DNA from: Mesostigma viride
Lineage: Eukaryota > Streptophyta > Mesostigmatophyceae > Mesostigmatales > Mesostigmataceae
Direction: 5' to 3'
Length of the DNA stretch: 20,544 nt
Assembly (NCBI GenBank): GCA_009746045.1
Contig: RPFO01000054.1
Coordinates: 1-20,544, forward strand
The position numbers and the translations under genes are program-made. Below, piece by piece: positions 9,771 to 17,572 of the stretch (position 1 is the stretch's first letter; every line of letters begins with the position of its first letter). The notes below the pieces were generated by a model that had not been told where the DNA came from, made no database searches, and saw only the letters and a program-made list of their open reading frames with translations.

Positions 9771-9858
9771 CAATTAATTAATTAAATAATTAATTACTTA
9801 ATTAGACTCGTGCTCCCGTTGGGGAGTCACGGAGCATTAACCCCGATGGATAGATTAA
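9771..9858 (-). mobile_element. LINE 3' terminus, second hairpin class (reverse, solo)
   Basis: A TTAA/ATTA-rich tail is followed by a CTCCC-GTTG-GGGAG stem-loop and the sequence GGAGCATTAACCCCGATGGA. This matches the reverse complement of 11511-11590 closely. It abuts the tail of the next element at about 9863. Confidence 0.55.
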
Positions 9859-9862
9859 TTAA

Positions 9863-9914
9863 TTAATAGACACGTGACTGCGTCACGTGAGCATAAGTCC
9901 TCAGTGGGAGGGGA
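9863..9914 (-). mobile_element. B-type LINE tail, about 50-bp truncated copy (reverse)
   Basis: It consists only of an ATTA tail, the perfect stem-loop at 9871-9889 and about 25 bases of 3' UTR. It is directly followed by the tail of a longer copy in the same orientation, giving a head-to-tail pair. Confidence 0.65.
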
Positions 9915-10325
9915 ATTAATTAATTAATTAATAGACACGTGACTGCGTCACGTGAGCATATAGCACGTGATCAGAATAAGTCCTCAGTGGGGGAACATGG
10001 GATGGAATGGATGGTGCAGTATAAGCTATCTAGGCTACCTAGTTACAGGGGTGTGGGCACGTACTGCGGCCCGATCGCGAATCGCTATGAATGCCATACG
10101 CGGTCACACGCGGAGCCCCCACAGACTTGGGGGTGGTCTCCTTCATCACTACTTGCCATCTATCCTTGCGTACCATCTGCCTCCATATTACAGACAAACC
10201 CGGAGGCTGCCCGGGCGTGAGCCCGTCGCGTCTAGTGTAGTAGTGTAGCACATGTCCATGCCGAGTCTATCACGAAAATTGTCCACGGGTGGCGGCCCTG
10301 CCGCGCACGGCCTGGGGCACACAGT
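9915..10325 (-). mobile_element. B-type LINE, 5'-truncated copy with ORF2 C-terminus (reverse)
   Basis: On the minus strand this contains the end of ORF2 (GLSVIWRQMVRKDRW and PKSVGAPRVT-type sequence), the 3' UTR, the stem-loop at 9936-9954 and an ATTA tail. It corresponds to the 3' part of the copy at 16492-17041. A 17-18 base insertion near 9961-9978 interrupts the 3' UTR and brings in another CACGTG. Small indels break the frame, so it is a dead copy. Target duplications are not clear here. Confidence 0.8.
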
Positions 10326-10339
10326 CCTAGGTACCGGTC

Positions 10340-10425
10340 TAATCTATCTACATCATGTACCGGCACTGAACGCAACTGGTTTTCACCTTTGCGGCGTGCC
10401 AAATCAGAAATCAGAATGTACCTAC
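10340..10425 (+). repeat. SINE-like 3' fragment (forward)
   Basis: About 50 bases (GGCACTGAACGCAA, GGTTTTCACC, GCGGCGTGCCAAATCAG) are shared, in opposite orientation, with the 3' half of the SINE-like insert at 11781-11973. The tRNA-like part is absent. It is followed by imperfect ACAACATCTA repeats to about 10475, which may be a tail. Confidence 0.5.
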
Positions 10426-10487
10426 AACATCTATCTAAACAACATCACTAACTACAACATCTAAACAACACGCTACCCTGGGGGAGC

Positions 10488-10660
10488 TGTCTAGCGTGCC
10501 TCCAGCGGGTTTGCACACGCGGGCGCTTCCCCACGGGGGGGGGGGCGGGCTCGTTGTCCTCTATGACCTGGGCCCACTTGGCCTTGTCCATCATCTTCTT
10601 CCAAATCACGGAGAGGCCTAGGCCGGCCCCCCTATGTCCTCGTGGGTGACATGGCGGGGG
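10488..10660 (-). mobile_element. D-type LINE ORF2 C-terminus fragment (reverse)
   Basis: The minus strand encodes LGLSVIWKKMMDKAKW followed by a Pro-rich stretch ending PPPVGKRPRV. This aligns with the B-family C-terminus (SVIWRQMVRKDRW, then PKPVGAPRV). A second copy is in forward orientation at 11133-11510. A run of 11 G lies in the Pro-coding part. Confidence 0.65.
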
Positions 10661-11132
10661 CATCATGTTTGGCACGATGAAACTGTATATAGACTGAAGT
10701 GTGCGGATTGATATGGTGGTGCATAGGCTGAACGAAGTAAAGGTAGCGGGTAGTATGCTGCTCAAGCCATATGTACACGGTGCTGCGAAGGCGCGCCATG
10801 CAAGTGGCTAGGCCATGCAGCAATACATCAACGTCATGCAACCCTATCAATAATTTTAAAAAAATAATAATATTTTTTTAAATTTATTATATTTTTTTTG
10901 GCTGAACCTAGTGTAGACATTGAATCGATCCTGTCACGTTGGTGGAACGCGCATCTTGCTGTTAATGTACAGGTTCCCGTACGCCTGCCATTGGACTTTG
11001 GGCTTCTCGGGGGATTGCTTGCATGTGGCACATGAATTAAGGTGGGCGCCGCAGCTTGTGACGCTGCTGCTGCACTGGAGTCAGGTCATCATCCAGCGAG
11101 CGCGCATTCAAAGAGCAACTGGTAGAGGATAA
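10661..11132. other. Spacer between inverted D-type fragments
   Basis: This contains an A/T-rich stretch at 10850-10900 with AAAAAAAT...ATTTTTTT symmetry. No coding sequence is recognised. It lies at the centre of the inverted arrangement of LINE fragments. Confidence 0.5.
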
Positions 11133-11510
11133 TATGGGGGGCCTAGGCCTCTCCGTGATTTGGAAAAAGATGATGGACAAGGCCAAGTGCGCCTAGGTAG
11201 AAGAGGACAATGACCCCCCCGCTGTGGGGAAGAAACGTGTTTGCACCTAGGGAAAGTATGTCCGGAGAGACCACTAGGGGCTGGCTCCACCTAGATAGAT
11301 TAGCTAGTCGGGTAGGGCTGTACGTATGCCCCCATCCATCCATTCATCCGGTGTCCACATCCATTCATGCGGTGCCCACACCCCTGCATGTAACTAGGAC
11401 CTAGATAGCTTACACCATCCATTCCATCCCATGTTCCCCTCGGCCACTGAGGACTTATGCTCATGCATGACGCCGTACGTCCCGTGTCTATTAACTAATT
11501 AATAAATTGA
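11133..11510 (+). mobile_element. D-type LINE, 5'-truncated copy with 3' end (forward)
   Basis: It encodes GLGLSVIWKKMMDKAK, then a stop and a diverged Pro-Val-Gly-Lys stretch. A 3' UTR follows that is shared with B copies (AGGACCTAGATAGCTT, CCATTCCATCCCATG, GAGGACTTATGCTC). The terminal stem-loop is degraded (CATGCATGACGCCGTACGTC) and the tail is TATTAACTAATTAAT. The shared 3' UTR links the D and B families. Confidence 0.7.
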
Positions 11511-11590
11511 TCCATTCATCCATCCATCGGGGTTAATACTCCGTGTCCCATGACTCCCCGAACGGGAGCACGTCTTTAATTCATAGTGCA
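11511..11590 (+). mobile_element. LINE 3' terminus, second hairpin class (forward, solo)
   Basis: This is the reverse complement of 9771-9858: GGGGTTAATACTCCGTG, then CTCCCCGAACGGGAG and a TTAAT tail. It is joined to a first-class terminus on its left, exactly mirroring the arrangement at 9771-9914. Confidence 0.5.
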
Positions 11591-11639
11591 GTGTCTGACA
11601 TAAAACTTAAAATTAAATTAATTATATAACAGATATCTG

Positions 11640-12286
11640 ACGATCCTGAACTACGGCGCCACGACCTGGACACTGCATGACTCAGGAGCTGGAGCAACGC
11701 CTCGACGGCAACGTCACCAAGATGCTGCGCAAGGCCCTGAACAACCCCTTTGGTTTGCACATTAGTAATGAGCATTTGTACTTTCTGATTTGGCACGCCG
11801 CAAAGGTGAAAACCATTTGCGTTCAGTGCCGACCGGTCCGCGGAAAACGCGATCTGCAAATGAATCCGACCGGAATCGAACTGGGGACCTCTCGCACCAA
11901 CTTTTGCTGACTATAGGACGGACGTCTCTGGATCCTAAGGCATCGCCAACTTACACCTACAGTCATCCTATAGGAGGATTTGTAGGCTGATTTGCCCTAT
12001 GTTTCCCACATTCTTAGGCACAGGCGCCGGCCTGGGCCTAGCCGGGCACCTGGCCCGCACAGATCAGGTAGACACATCAGATAGACTAGCTGGCACCAAC
12101 TGCCCGGCAAGCCTGGGCGCGTTATGTCCTCACCTGGAGTGTGCCCCTGGCAGGCCGCGCGCGGCAGGGTCGCCACCCGTGGACTTTTCGTGATAGACTC
12201 GGCATGGACATGTGCTACCCTAGACGTGACGAGCTCACAACCGGGCAGCCTCCTGGTTTGTCTGTAACATGGAGGCACGTCGACGA
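11640..12286 (+). mobile_element. B-type LINE ORF2 fragment, interrupted (forward)
   Basis: It encodes the region just after the reverse transcriptase: ILNYGATTWTL, a one-base frameshift, QRLDGNVTKMLRKALNNPFG, then HLARTDQVDTSDRLAG and GLSVTWR. The GHLAR-type motif is typical of the post-RT region of RTE-like and related LINEs. A SINE-like insert splits it at 11781-11973. At 12269-12286 it ends in the target duplication of the ORF1-only element. It is a dead fragment. Confidence 0.75.
11781..11973 (-). mobile_element. SINE-like insertion, possibly tRNA-derived, with 11-bp target duplication
   Basis: The insert interrupts ORF2-B between two near-identical sites, GAGCATTTGTA (11770-11780) and GAGGATTTGTA (11974-11984). 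The intact B sequence at 16492-17041 shows the uninterrupted site. On the minus strand, AGTTCGATTCC (11882-11872) matches a Pol III B-box with one mismatch and is preceded by GCGAGAGGTCC, like the 3' half of a tRNA. A convincing A-box at normal distance is not seen. Its 3' half is shared with 10340-10425. Length is 193 bp. The insertion is well supported; the tRNA origin is inferred. Confidence 0.6.
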
Positions 12287-12371
12287 AGCCACCAGCCACG
12301 AGCGGACATGGCTGACGGCGGAGCTCAGAACTTTTGCGTCTGAGCCCCAAATTCAGTTAGGCTACTTGCAT

Positions 12372-12398
12372 CAGATGCGTCTTTTCAAGACGCATCTG
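12372..12398 (+). promoter_or_regulatory. Perfect 12-bp hairpin in the leader of the ORF1-only element
   Basis: CAGATGCGTCTT and AAGACGCATCTG flank a TTC loop, 40 bases before the ORF1 ATG. In RNA it would be a stable stem directly before the start codon. Possible roles are translation control or an internal promoter landmark; neither is shown by sequence. Confidence 0.7.
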
Positions 12399-12438
12399 CT
12401 AGTATAATCGGCTACGGCTGTAACGCAGTATTTTGCAA

Positions 12439-13896
12439 ATGCCACCAAAACGCAGCCTTGACAAACATTTCCAGTTTGAGCTGTCGTCGGCATTCCCACC
12501 CCCGACAGCAGCACGTGCGACATCAACTCCTGCGGACGCCAACCTTTTTGCGCTGATCGAAGCTCTCCCCCCCGGTCTGCCTCCCTCGACGCAGTGCTCT
12601 ACGCCAAATTCGTCGCCCATTCCCAAGAAAACCCGCACTTCCCATACCAAATGGGACGTCTGCCGCTTCGGCGCCGGCCAGCGGGATTTTTGCATCTTGG
12701 AAATCTTTACGCTCACGAAAGAACAATGTGACGATGTTATCAAGTTCCTGGCCCGCCATGACGAACTTTTCCTGCCTACCCCTGGCGACAAGGTCACCAA
12801 GCCCGCCTGGGAATGGCTGCTTCAAGAACCGGAGGCGTACTTGAAGGCAGTCATCATGTGCAGCTACCTGCGCTGCGACGCCCACGACATCACCCAGATT
12901 GGCTACGCTGGCCTCAGGAGCCTCCTGCATGAGCGCAGACGGGCAGCCACAGCAGCTGCAGCATCCCCGCAGAGCAGCACCTCCCCCAGCACGGACTCCA
13001 TCCGAGCTGCAGTGGCGGAGCAGCTGGCGCCGATGGCTGAGCAGCTCGCCGCCCTGAACGCGCCTGACGGCCCACTCAACACTCTCTCGGCCAAGGTCAA
13101 CAACATTGAAGCCAGAGTCGCCCTTAAGCTCCAGCCTCAGTTTACTGCTACGCAAGAGCACATTGCCACCAAAGTTTCCGAGGCCACAGCCACTGTGACC
13201 ACCCGCCTTAACCAGGTGGAAGGCCGAGTCGGCCAAGGCACCGTGAAACTTGAGGCAGTTGCTGCCAAGGTAGACGCCCTGGCCACGCAGGTCCCCGAGA
13301 TCGCCGAGCGAACGGCCACCATCGCCGCCCGACCTGCTGGTAGGGCTAGCGATGACCCCTCGACTCGCGCCTCCTGGGCGGACCTGCTCAAGAGCCAGGC
13401 ATCCTCTACCACGACCGCCATCACCACCAAGCTCCAGGAGCTGGAAGACACGCGCCGCGAGGCCGCTGACCGCGACCGTCGCCGCTGCCGGGTCATCCTC
13501 AGGCGCTTCGACATGCTGCCGGAGGAGACCCCAGACTCTCTTCTCGACGAGCTGAAGAAACAGCTCTTGGCGCGCATGCAGCTGCCAGGTGCGATACTGC
13601 AGGGCGCCAACCGCCTGCCCCATCCACGGGCCAAGGCTGGGCCCCCTCCAGTGGTCCTCACCTTCAGCGACATCACAGCCCGAGTTCGGTTCCTCTCTCG
13701 CCGCAAGAAGCTGGTGGACACCTCCTGGTCGCTTGACGACGACCTGACGCCAGCCCAGCAGCAGCAACGCCGCGATCAGTGGCCCGACTACATCCGCCAC
13801 AAGACCAACCCCGAGAAGCCCAAAGTGTACTGGCGGGGCGGGGACCTCTATGTCAACAAGAAACTGTGGAAGCCCCCCCGGGCTTCCCCGGGATAG
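12439..13896 (+). CDS. LINE ORF1 protein (RNA-binding, coiled-coil), 485 aa
   Basis: ORF1 proteins bind LINE RNA and form trimeric or multimeric ribonucleoprotein particles. The chosen ATG opens MPPKRSLDKHF. Residues about 1-75 are Pro/Ser/Thr-rich and probably disordered. Residues about 75-170 form a compact region with WDVCRFGAGQRDFCILEIF that I cannot assign. Residues about 185-345 are Ala/Gln/Thr-rich heptad-like sequence with few prolines, consistent with a coiled coil. Residues about 350-445 resemble the RRM-like plus C-terminal domains of L1-type ORF1 (CRVILRRFDMLPEE, PPPVVLTFSD, ARVRFLSRRKKL, DDDLTPAQQQQRR). A basic tail follows. No CCHC knuckle is seen. The whole 486-codon frame is undamaged, unlike every ORF2 remnant nearby. 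Confidence 0.8.
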   Translation: MPPKRSLDKHFQFELSSAFPPPTAARATSTPADANLFALIEALPPGLPPSTQCSTPNSSPIPKKTRTSHTKWDVCRFGAGQRDFCILEIFTLTKEQCDDVIKFLARHDELFLPTPGDKVTKPAWEWLLQEPEAYLKAVIMCSYLRCDAHDITQIGYAGLRSLLHERRRAATAAAASPQSSTSPSTDSIRAAVAEQLAPMAEQLAALNAPDGPLNTLSAKVNNIEARVALKLQPQFTATQEHIATKVSEATATVTTRLNQVEGRVGQGTVKLEAVAAKVDALATQVPEIAERTATIAARPAGRASDDPSTRASWADLLKSQASSTTTAITTKLQELEDTRREAADRDRRRCRVILRRFDMLPEETPDSLLDELKKQLLARMQLPGAILQGANRLPHPRAKAGPPPVVLTFSDITARVRFLSRRKKLVDTSWSLDDDLTPAQQQQRRDQWPDYIRHKTNPEKPKVYWRGGDLYVNKKLWKPPRASPG

Positions 13897-14266
13897 AGCA
13901 CTCCAGCTAGTTGTCTAGATGGGGGCAATCGATGATGGGATAGCTTAGGCATTACAGCACTTGAAACGATATTAGCGCACAGCGTTATAGTACCTTCAAT
14001 TAGCTCTGGCACCTTGTGGCCATCAGCTTGCGCCTTAATTAGCCGACGTCTTGAGCCCACCTCACATTTGTAGCATAAGCTATGCGTCAGCCTACCTATG
14101 GTATTGCACTGGTTGTATTGCACCCACAGTGTTGCGCCCCGGCACCATGCCGTGGAGAGAGCGCTCTGTGGCCTGCCCACCTGCGGCAGTGAGAGAAGCT
14201 AGGGCGCCCTCCCTCCTTCTCACTGTGTATATAGGGTTGAAGGTTCCTTTACTCTGTATTGGCACC

Positions 14267-14296
14267 CACGTGACGCAGTCACGTGCTTATTAATTA
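14267..14296 (+). promoter_or_regulatory. 3' terminal stem-loop and ATTA tail of the ORF1-only element
   Basis: CACGTGACGCAGTCACGTG is a perfect stem of 8 bp with a GCA loop. It is followed by a TTATTAATTA tail that ends at the target duplication. Identical stem-loops (either strand) lie at 9871-9889, 9936-9954, 17004-17022, 17314-17332 and 17764-17782. Position just before the tail fits the 3' RNA structure recognised by reverse transcriptases of stringent-type LINEs. Each copy also contains two CACGTG boxes. Confidence 0.75.
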
Positions 14297-14314
14297 ATGG
14301 AGGCACGTCGACGA

Positions 14315-17294
14315 GTCTGTAATATGGCGGACGTCGACGAGTTGGACAAGGGTGCCCCCAACGCCACCATTTTTGCGGGCTTTGCGGCCCGTGCCCCGTT
14401 GCTGGCGGCCTGGCACCTGCCGGCCATGCCCCGCCGCCGCCCCGGCCCGCTCTACCGCCAGGACCGCCCAAGGTCTTGGCCGCCCGGCACCGCCTCAAGC
14501 GTAACCGGGACCCGCTGCAGAAACCAGTGCTCAAGGCCGCCCTCGATCGTGGAGGCCTACGAGCACGCTCAGGACGCGGAGGCGGCCCAGTGCATCGCGG
14601 ATGCCAAGGCCTGCCAGGCTCGCAACCAGGGCAAGGACATGTGGTACGGCCACCTCGACCGGCTCGGCGGCCGGCGGCAGCGCACCCCCGTGGAGCACAC
14701 CGGGGGGACGGCACGGCGCCGGTCAGCCTTGACCGCTGGTTGGCCCACAATGTTTCCTTGACCGGTGGGGCTCGCGCCCCCCCCCGCCGCTTCACCCCGA
14801 AACGGCCGCCCGCCTCGGGGTTGCCGGACCCCCGCCGCCGCCAGCGCCCCCCTCCTCGGCCGCGGACTACCAAGTCCCGGCCGGCCTTGCAGGAGGGCTG
14901 CCTTGCCACTGACCGGCGACGTCGTCCACCCCTTCACTTTGAAGGAACTGGACGGCGCCCTTGCTCGCCTGCGGTACGATGCGGCGGTCGGTGCTGACCA
15001 CCTTTCTGCCGAGCTGCTGAAGACCCCTGATCCGGCGGTTAGGGATCTTCTGCTGGCGTTCTGCAACCGTGTCCTGCTTTCTGACGAGCCTCCGCCTGCT
15101 GAGTGGCAGACGGCCATCCGCGTCATGCTGTACAAGAAGGGCTCTGCTGCTGACCCCGGTAACTACCGGGGTGTCTGCCTCCAGACCAGAGCGCCACGCT
15201 GAAGGTCTTCATGCGCATGATGCTGCACAGGCCAATGCAATGTCCGCGCCGCGCTGGACCCATACCTGGGTGAGTCTCAGATGGGTTTCCGTCGTGGTCG
15301 TAACACTGTCATGGCTGTGTTTGTCGCGCGCTGGTTGATGGAGGAGGTGCGTCGCCTCCCCCCTGACAGTTTGCTGCTGGTCTTCATTTTTGTTGACTAT
15401 ATCAAGGCCTTTGACACGGTCCTCTGGGAGGCTCTTTGGGCCATCCTAGCTCTGGATCGAGTGCTGACCTGCGTTTATTGCTGGGCCATTCGCCTGCTGT
15501 ATGAGGGCTCACAGGCAGTAGTGCGGACTGCGGAAGGCACCACCCCACCATTCCCCCTTCACCACGGGTTGTGGCAAGGTTGTGTCCTGCCCCCATACCT
15601 GTTCATTATTGTCGTGGATCACGTCATGCGCCGAGCACGTGTGCGCTTTACTGCTCTTAAGGGGTTCAAGCCAGGCTTGGACATCCTTAACGAGAAAGAG
15701 CACGGCGGGGTTGAGCCTGGCTACCGCCTGGCCGACCTGATTTATGCGGATGACACCACCCTCATCGCGCGCCCCGAGCACATTCAGACCTGGCTGGACT
15801 GTCTGGGCCTGGAGGCGAGGGCGGTGGGGTTGGAGATTAGTGTCAAAACTAAGGCGATGGTGATTGGGGCCTCCAGTACACCGCCGCTGCCGCGCCTGCA
15901 TGCTCGACGGGACGACGGTCCCGTTCCGCGACCGCTTCAAACTGTTAGGGAGCTGGCTCCCTGACACCGCCGCCGATGTGGACTCCCGCATTGGCCTGGC
16001 CTGGGCTAGGCTCCGTTCGCTCAACACCTACTGGCGCTCCAAGGGCCTGGGCGAACACCGCAAGCGCATGCTCTTCAAGGTCCTCGTCCTCACGGTGCTC
16101 ACGTATGGCGCCGAGGCGTGGACACTCACCCCCACACTGGCATCTAGGCTAGACGGCACAGTTTACAGGATGCTCCGACAGGTCCTGAACTTAGGGTTTT
16201 CCAAGCGCCCGTCATCAGAGTCTTTGTATCAGGGCATGCCTCGTATTTCGGACGAGATTAGACAGCGTAGGATAGCATTTGTAGGACACATTGCTCGCAC
16301 CAGCCAGGTCGACACCGCCCTTGGTCTGGCCGGCCCCCAGCGGCTTGGCCAGCCAGGGCGGCACATTCTGACCTGGCCTGGCCCCAAGGGCATTGCCAAA
16401 AAGGTAGGGAAACATGTCACGAACTACGTACAGATGTTGCTGGATGACCTACTGGTCCCAGCCCAGTTTGAATACCGCATCCACTCTCTCTTAACATCCC
16501 CCTTGGTTTGCACATTAGTAATGAGGATTTGTACGCTGATTTCCCCTATGTTTCCCACATGATTAGGCACAGGCGCCTGGGCCTAGCCGGGCACCTGGCC
16601 CGCACAGATCAGGTAGATACATCAGATAGACTAGCTGGCACCAAGCCCGCCCAGCCTGGGCGATATGTCCTCATCTGGCGTGCCCCCGGCCGCGCGCGGC
16701 AGGGCCGCCACCCGTGGACTTTTCGTGATAGACTCGGCATGGACATGTGCTACACTAGACGTGACGGGCTCACCCCCGGGCAGCCTCCTGGTTTGTCTGT
16801 AATATGGAGGCAGATGGTGCGCAAGGATAGATGGCAAGTAGTGATGAAGGAGACCACCCCCAAGCCTGTGGGGGCTCCGCGTGTGACCAAGTATGGCATT
16901 TATAGCGATTCGGGCCGCGGTGCCCACACCCCTGTGACTAGGACCTAGATAGCTTATACCATCCATTCCATCCCATGTTCCCCTCCCACTGAGGACTTAT
17001 GCTCACGTGACGCAGTCACGTGTCTATTAATTAATTAATTAATCCACTCTCTCTCCCTTCTTTGGACCGCCATGCAGAACAAGACGCGGTGGAAGAGGAT
17101 TGTCAAGGCTCACACGCCCGACCCTGTGGGCAAGCCACCTCCCCCCAAGCGGAGGAGGCGTTTTGATGAGTAGGGTAGTTAGGACTTTTCTAGACTAGCT
17201 ATAGATTAGAGTTAGGTTAGTTCGATTACGCGGCTCCTTCCACCCCACCCATCCATCAAGGAATATGTGCTACATGATCTCCCAACGGAGGCAT
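14315..17294 (+). mobile_element. A-type LINE ORF2 (reverse transcriptase), 5'-truncated, frameshifted and interrupted
   Basis: A linker region (14330-14900) in shifting frames leads into an RT domain: FTLKELDGAL and GADHLSAELLK near 14935-15020, and KKGSAADPGNYRG near 15135-15170. A frame break at 15183-15240 follows. Then come MGFRRGRNT, motif A FVDYIKAFDTV (catalytic Asp at 15395), motif B HHGLWQGCVLPPYLF and motif C YADD at 15743-15754. After a shift near 15885-15895 come the post-RT region YGAEAWTL and RRIAFVGHIART. A B-type copy sits at 16492-17041. Removing it and one target copy, the frame runs on to a basic C-terminus PPPPKRRRRFDE and TAG at 17171-17173. No endonuclease domain is seen. 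The 3' UTR continues to 17294 and, past another insertion, to about 17572. The catalytic Asp residues remain, but three frame breaks make it inactive unless they are sequencing errors. Confidence 0.8.
16492..17041 (+). mobile_element. B-type LINE, 550-bp 5'-truncated insertion with 13-bp target duplication
   Basis: ATCCACTCTCTCT lies at 16479-16491 and 17042-17054, exactly flanking the insert. Inside are an open 3' part of ORF2-B (from about 16508 to TAG at 16946-16948; GLAGHLARTDQVDTS, GLSVIWRQMVRKDRW, PKPVGAPRV), a short 3' UTR, the stem-loop at 17004-17022 and a TTAATTAA tail. This is the best preserved B 3' end in the window and serves as reference for the others. Target-primed reverse transcription explains truncation, tail and duplication. 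Confidence 0.92.
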
Positions 17295-17540
17295 TAATTA
17301 ATTAATTAATAGACACGTGACTGCGTCACGTGAGCATAAGTCCTCAGTGGGAGGGGAACATGGGATGGAATGGATGGTATAAGCTATCTAGGTCCCAGTT
17401 ACAGGGGTGTGGGCACCGCGGCCCGAATCGCTATGAATGCCATACTTGGTCACACGCGGAGCCCCCACAGGCTTGGGGGTGGTCTCCTTCATCACTACTT
17501 GCCATCTATCCTTGCGCACCATCTGCCTCCATATTACAGA
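17295..17540 (-). mobile_element. B-type LINE, 5'-truncated reverse insertion with about 12-bp target duplication
   Basis: CAACGGAGGCAT occurs at 17283-17294 and 17541-17552; the first few bases could belong to the element. On the minus strand the insert carries the end of ORF2-B, its 3' UTR, the stem-loop (17314-17332) and the ATTA tail. It interrupts the 3' UTR of the A-type element, which resumes as GTTATACTTAATTTTAATTTAA. Confidence 0.85.
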
Positions 17541-17572
17541 CAACGGAGGCATGTTATACTTAATTTTAATTT

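Larger units (their letters stand above)
12287..14296 (+). mobile_element. ORF1-only non-LTR retrotransposon (half-LINE), 2,010 bp, 18-bp target duplication
   Basis: ATGGAGGCACGTCGACGA occurs at 12269-12286 and 14297-14314 and flanks a unit with a leader, an intact ORF1 (12439-13896), a 370-base 3' UTR, the perfect stem-loop at 14267-14285 and a short TTATTAATTA tail. No ORF2, reverse transcriptase or endonuclease is present. The left target copy continues the B-type ORF2 fragment, so the element jumped into older LINE DNA. The intact frame and exact target duplication suggest a young insertion. Mammalian HAL1 is a known example of an ORF1-only LINE derivative. Mobilisation by B-type ORF2 protein through the shared 3' stem-loop is my inference. 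Confidence 0.8.

Noticed and set aside
12523-13800. A 425-codon frame antisense to ORF1
   Set aside because: It mirrors the GC-rich codon usage of ORF1 on the other strand; no motif, and the sense frame has clear ORF1 features.
17072-17173. Independent small basic protein of 33 residues
   Set aside because: It is the C-terminus of ORF2-A, continuous in frame with 16479 once the 550-bp insertion is removed.
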